Below are positions 4,606-7,736 of a DNA stretch of 7,736 nt, one piece after another. The stretch comes from JAKQHY01 sp034429475 (GTDB lineage Bacteria; Chloroflexota; Anaerolineae; B4-G1; SLSP01). The stretch's first letter is position 1; each line of letters opens with the position of its first letter. The notes under the pieces are model-generated. The model searched no databases and was not told the origin of the DNA. It worked only from the letters and a program-made list of their open reading frames with translations. Made by a program: the position numbers and the translations under genes. The stretch is from positions 1 through 7,736 of the forward strand of contig DAOUGD010000203.1 of the NCBI GenBank assembly GCA_034429475.1. The letters run 5' to 3'.

Positions 4606-7155
4606 TCAGTTGCGTGTCACCATCGGCAAATAGACCTTTTGCCACTCGCCCAGGGCTAACAAGGCGGTGTTGTTGGTCAGATCGGCTTCGGGGGCAGGGG
4701 TGTAAATTCTGGCAGTCAGAGCGAAGGCCTGTCCAGTCTGAACGGTAGACGTATACCTGGCCGTGACGGTAATTGTGCCCGTGCTTCCGGGGCCTAGGGC
4801 GCGAACGTCCCATACGAGGGGGACATCGGGCCGGGTGGTGACGCCCGCCAGCGCGCCCGACGCCGTCCACACGGGATCGGCGATGAACGCCGGCAGGGTG
4901 TTTGTGAGGACAATGGCAGCAGCCGGGGCCGTTCCCTGGTTGGCGACGGTGAGGGTGTACGTCACGGGCGTGTTGGGGATGACCGCCGAGGAGCCGTCGA
5001 GCGCCATCGTCAAAACCAGATCGGGCATCTCCCCGGAAAGCACCAACACCCGCGAGGCGAAGGGGGCGAGGGTCAGGCTGCCGACCACGTCCGCCTGATC
5101 CAGATCGCGGTAACGCCGGTATCCGAGGTCAATGGTTTTGGCGGCGGACGTGTCGTTGTAGAAAATCCGCGCGAGCGGCGGTTCGCCGGACGCCTGCGTG
5201 TACCAGGTTTCGTGAGAATGGGCGTCCAACCCGCTGTAACTCTGCCACTGGGCCAGCGTTTTGCTGCCGCCCACGTTGATGTGGGCGGCCATGTAGGGCT
5301 GGAAAAAGTAGTTATTGTCGGACGCCGTGAGGTGCGTGCGTTCCGCACCCAGCGTGAAGATGTTCTCCGCGCTCCCGACCACTACGTTGCCGCTCAGCCC
5401 TACGCGCGTGGGACTCTCGGAAAGCGCGATTTGGGACGCCCAGGGGAAACCCAGGCCGTTGTGGAAGAGGGTGTTGCCGGAGGCGTTCCCCGTGGAATTC
5501 TGGTAGAGGATGCCGGCCGCCGTGGAACTGATGATCGTGTTGCCGGTGAGGGCGACGTTGCGGGAGTAGTTGTCAATGTACAGGCCGAATCCGAACAGGG
5601 ACTTGAAGTCCGGTTTGCAGCCGTCGGTGTTGCCGAGGGTGTTCACGATGATGTTCTGAATAAAGGTCAGATCGTACACCGGCGTGCTGCTCAGATTATC
5701 GCGGCCAAACGTGCGGACGCCGCCGCAGTCGCCTTTGGAGTAGCACGCATTTTCGATGACGTTGTACGCAAGCGTGTTGGTGTGCCCAAACACGTCTATG
5801 CCGTTGTGGCCGATGCGCTCCAGCCGGTTGTACGCTACGGTGTTGTGGTGGGCGGAGTCGGCGCTCTTATCTACCTTGATACGGATGCCGTCGCCATCCT
5901 CCGTGCAAGAGCCGCCGTAATCCTCTACCGAGCAGCCCATCCCCGCCGCCCCTAAATTCTCGATCCGGCCCACGTCCCGGATGACGTTGCCCTGAAGGGT
6001 GGAATTCTTGGCGTAGGTATCAATGCCCCGGCTGTTGGCGCGCTCGATCACGTTGTTCTCCACCGTCATGTGATTGCCGCCGCGCCAGCCGTCCGCGCCG
6101 TCCGCAGCCTCCCACACCCACGTCGCCAAGTTGATGCCGGTATCGTCCACATCGCGGATGGCGCAATCGCGGATGGTCACGTAGCTGTTCTCGTAGGGAT
6201 GCAGGTTGGTGGGTGTGGCGATGCCGTGGCGGAACCACCGGCGAACGTCCAGATGCTCGATAACTACGTAGGAGGCAGCGGCGTAAAGGTCTTTGCCCAG
6301 AAGAATGCCGCCCCAGGAACGGTCGTCGTCCTCCAGGATGACAGAACCCTCAATCTGGTTGTCGGTGGGAGCCGTGGTGGTGTAGAGATAGACCTGCTGC
6401 GTCGCGGCGTCGTAATACCATTCGCCCTCGCGGTCGAGCGTCCCCAGATGGTTGTTGAGAAAGTAGCCCCAACCGGTGCAGCCGCCCCAACAGTCGTTGC
6501 TCTCACTGAAAGTGAGCGTCGTTCCCGACGTATTCGTCACCTTGCGGTTGAGGATGTACCAGCGCATCCCCCGGATGTGCGCCACCGCGCCGTTCCAATT
6601 CCGCGCGGGCAGTTCGTTGTCGCGGATTTGCGCCGATCCCGGCTGCGCGTCAATGGTGGCATATCCGGCGTCTCCCTCGTCGAGGTTGGGCCAGCGGCCC
6701 ATCGGCAGGCGCGTGGCGTTGCGGAAAAGCTGGTTGACGCCGTAGGCAAACTTGCCCGCGTTGCCGCCCGCCGCCAGATTTGCCATGTAGAGATTGGCGC
6801 CGGCCGAAGTCCAGCCGACGATGGGCTGCGCGCCGGAAAGCACCGGTGGCGTCGCACACCCGGCAGGATACGCCCCAAACGTGATCGGCGCACTCGCCGT
6901 GCCGGAGCGGGCGATGACGAGCGAGTCGGCCCGCCACACGTCGCCGCACTTGAACAGGACGCTGTCGCCGGGCTGTAGTGCCAGGCCGTTGACGTGGCCA
7001 ATGGTCGCAAACGGCGCGTCCGGCGAAAGGCCGTCGTTGGCGTCGCTGCCAGACGTAGAGACGTAGTAAGTCTGCGCCTGCGGCGCGGCTTGCACCGGCC
7101 CGGCAATTGGTAGCAGCAAGGCTACGAGCAAAAAGAATGTGAGTCTGTGGTTCAT
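4606..7155 (-). CDS. Secreted right-handed parallel beta-helix protein with DUF11-like domain
   Basis: An 849-residue predicted exported protein. ATG 7155 follows AGGAGG (7162-7167) with 6-nt spacing. The signal peptide (NHR, then hydrophobic 5-20) ends near VQA-AP, residues 21-25. The mature N-terminus has YYVSTSGSDANDG (30-42), typical of the opening of secreted parallel beta-helix proteins of the DUF1565/polysaccharide-lyase-like group. About 295-615 is a run of beta-helix coils with repeated NVIE, NTI and GI-type turns (for example HNGIDVFGHTNTLAYN, 450-465). About 711-833 looks like a DUF11/CARDB-type Ig-like domain (VTYTLTVANQGTAPA, ending ADLTNNTA). The last residues, KVYLPMVTRN (840-849), resemble a C-terminal tail I know from Chloroflexota secreted proteins. 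I see no definite lyase catalytic set, so carbohydrate binding or cleavage is only possible. It is the first gene of the pair with the downstream lipoprotein. I find no clear promoter in the 56 bp upstream. Confidence 0.88.
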   Translation of the reverse strand: MNHRLTFFLLVALLLPIAGPVQAAPQAQTYYVSTSGSDANDGLSPDAPFATIGHVNGLALQPGDSVLFKCGDVWRADSLVIARSGTASAPITFGAYPAGCATPPVLSGAQPIVGWTSAGANLYMANLAAGGNAGKFAYGVNQLFRNATRLPMGRWPNLDEGDAGYATIDAQPGSAQIRDNELPARNWNGAVAHIRGMRWYILNRKVTNTSGTTLTFSESNDCWGGCTGWGYFLNNHLGTLDREGEWYYDAATQQVYLYTTTAPTDNQIEGSVILEDDDRSWGGILLGKDLYAAASYVVIEHLDVRRWFRHGIATPTNLHPYENSYVTIRDCAIRDVDDTGINLATWVWEAADGADGWRGGNHMTVENNVIERANSRGIDTYAKNSTLQGNVIRDVGRIENLGAAGMGCSVEDYGGSCTEDGDGIRIKVDKSADSAHHNTVAYNRLERIGHNGIDVFGHTNTLAYNVIENACYSKGDCGGVRTFGRDNLSSTPVYDLTFIQNIIVNTLGNTDGCKPDFKSLFGFGLYIDNYSRNVALTGNTIISSTAAGILYQNSTGNASGNTLFHNGLGFPWASQIALSESPTRVGLSGNVVVGSAENIFTLGAERTHLTASDNNYFFQPYMAAHINVGGSKTLAQWQSYSGLDAHSHETWYTQASGEPPLARIFYNDTSAAKTIDLGYRRYRDLDQADVVGSLTLAPFASRVLVLSGEMPDLVLTMALDGSSAVIPNTPVTYTLTVANQGTAPAAAIVLTNTLPAFIADPVWTASGALAGVTTRPDVPLVWDVRALGPGSTGTITVTARYTSTVQTGQAFALTARIYTPAPEADLTNNTALLALGEWQKVYLPMVTRN

Positions 7156-7211
7156 GGGTATCCTCCTGTTGTATAGTTGTCAAACTGGAAAGCGAATCTG
7201 GCTCACCTGGT

Positions 7212-7619
7212 TTAATCCACCCTCGTTCGCCATTGGAAATCGGTAGCCCCTCCAAGCACGTCGCGTATGTCCCATAACACGGAACCGTCCGTCAATCCCA
7301 GCAAGAGATTGGTTTGATCGGTGGTTTGCCAATCTCTTTCAAAGTACAAAAAGGCAGAGCCATCCGGCGTCCATGCAATTTGACCGGAACTCCGTACATC
7401 CCAAGTGCCATTTGAAAAATAACACGCCATGGCTGGTAATGGTGAGAGCAAGCTCAAGCCACTGCCATCTTTCCCAATTGCGTAAATCCCCGAACGTAAT
7501 GCCGGACTATCCACACACTGCCGGTTGCTGAAGCCAATTCGACCATCGGCCAAGTCGTGAAAGTATTTCGGCCACACCGAGATGGGCCAGGTTTCAGAAA
7601 GGATCGTAGCTCGACAATG
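7212..7619 (-). pseudogene. 5'-truncated PD40/TolB-like propeller remnant
   Basis: The frame is open from 7619 to the stop at 7212, about 135 codons. The first possible start, GTG 7577, has no ribosome site, and protein-like sequence (SETWPISVWPKYFHD) continues upstream of it to an in-frame TAA (7620-7622). Blade-like segments are visible: SGIYAIGKDGSGLSLLS, QIAWTPDGSAFLYFE and LLLGLTDGSVLWDIRD, the pattern of PD40/WD40-like TolB-type repeats. A complete propeller needs six or seven blades, and only about two or three remain, with no signal peptide. I infer the 3' end of a larger exported propeller gene whose 5' part has been lost. A short expressed protein cannot be ruled out. It lies 56 bp upstream of the beta-helix gene on the same strand. 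Confidence 0.6.
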
Positions 7620-7633
7620 TTAAATTAGCACGG

Positions 7634-7662
7634 TTGTTCTAAACTCAGGTATCGGGTATCAT
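7634..7662 (+). promoter_or_regulatory. Candidate promoter of the right-edge gene
   Basis: TTGTTC (7634-7639, 3 of 6 consensus bases) and TATCAT (7657-7662, 5 of 6) are separated by 17 bp. Transcription would begin near 7669, about 28 nt before the ATG. The spacing is ideal but the -35 is weak. The 7620-7696 gap contains nothing else that looks coding in any frame. Confidence 0.4.
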
Positions 7663-7696
7663 TCATTCCAATCTTGATGAAAGGAGGATGATATCA

Positions 7697-7736
7697 ATGA
7701 ATGACGAAACGCCGCGCGACCTTGAGGCGCCGCACC
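7697..7736 (+). CDS. Start of an unidentified gene, cut by the window edge
   Basis: ATG 7697 lies 9 nt after AGGAGG (7682-7687) and begins MNDETPRDLEAPH before the window ends. A second ATG at 7701 in another frame would be 13 nt from the ribosome site, so the first is preferred. Thirteen charged, hydrophilic residues are too few to name a family. The gene is divergent from the propeller remnant. Confidence 0.55.
   Translation, partial: MNDETPRDLEAPH

Noticed and set aside
4580..4870. N-terminal extension of the lipoprotein up to 4870
   Set aside because: It would overlap the beta-helix gene by 265 bp and bury a clear lipoprotein signal peptide 97 residues into the protein.
5212..6978. Long + strand frames (5212-5955, 6070-6978) opposite the beta-helix gene
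   Set aside because: The products are low-complexity Val/Arg/Ala-rich without domains. The minus frame has a signal peptide, beta-helix coils and a strong ribosome site.
2444..7155. Novel defence or biosynthetic system
   Set aside because: No nuclease, reverse transcriptase, ATPase, toxin or biosynthetic enzyme is visible. Both genes are extracellular structural-type repeat proteins.
7178..7183. Perfect TTGACA on the minus strand as -35 for the beta-helix gene
   Set aside because: A -10 at 17 bp would fall on the start codon (TACCCA), leaving no room for the ribosome site, so it is a chance match.

Overview
The window looks like a piece of a Chloroflexota (Anaerolineae/Caldilineae-like) chromosome. 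Three things suggest this: the T-box-controlled thrS, the cell-surface proteins built from LVIVD, two-component-regulator-type and PD40-type propeller repeats, and a secreted beta-helix protein ending in YLPMVTRN, a tail of a type I associate with Chloroflexota exported proteins. The assignment rests on pattern recognition, not on a database search.

Layout. Bases 1-138 hold small hairpins and no supported gene. A sigma70-type promoter (116-144) drives a complete class I T-box leader (about 151-415). It has a CGAAA-ACC specifier (threonine codon), an antiterminator with a TGGAACC bulge, and a competing intrinsic terminator. An AT-rich repeat block (431-502) lies between the terminator and the Shine-Dalgarno of thrS (531-2324, +), which encodes a threonyl-tRNA synthetase without the N-terminal TGS domain. 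An 8-nt tandem array (2325-2380) and an intrinsic terminator (2385-2423) close this unit.

The minus strand carries a two-gene unit read right to left. First is a secreted parallel beta-helix protein with a DUF11-like domain and the YLPMVTRN tail (7155-4606). After 26 bp comes a lipoprotein with two predicted beta-propellers, LVIVD type then Reg_prop type, separated by a cysteine-rich stretch (4579-2444). Both are predicted to act outside the cytoplasmic membrane. Their shared role is unknown; surface carbohydrate binding or adhesion is only a guess. Upstream of the pair is a 5'-truncated PD40/TolB-like propeller remnant (7619-7212, -).

At the right edge a divergent + strand gene begins (ATG 7697) behind a strong Shine-Dalgarno and a plausible promoter. 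Only 13 codons are visible.

Best candidates for a second look are the ACC-specifier T-box leader with its inserted repeat block, the TGS-less ThrRS, the C-terminal YLPMVTRN tail as a possible undescribed sorting signal, and the paired beta-helix/double-propeller surface genes, whose base composition differs from thrS. I see no CRISPR array, phage, toxin-antitoxin or defence system.
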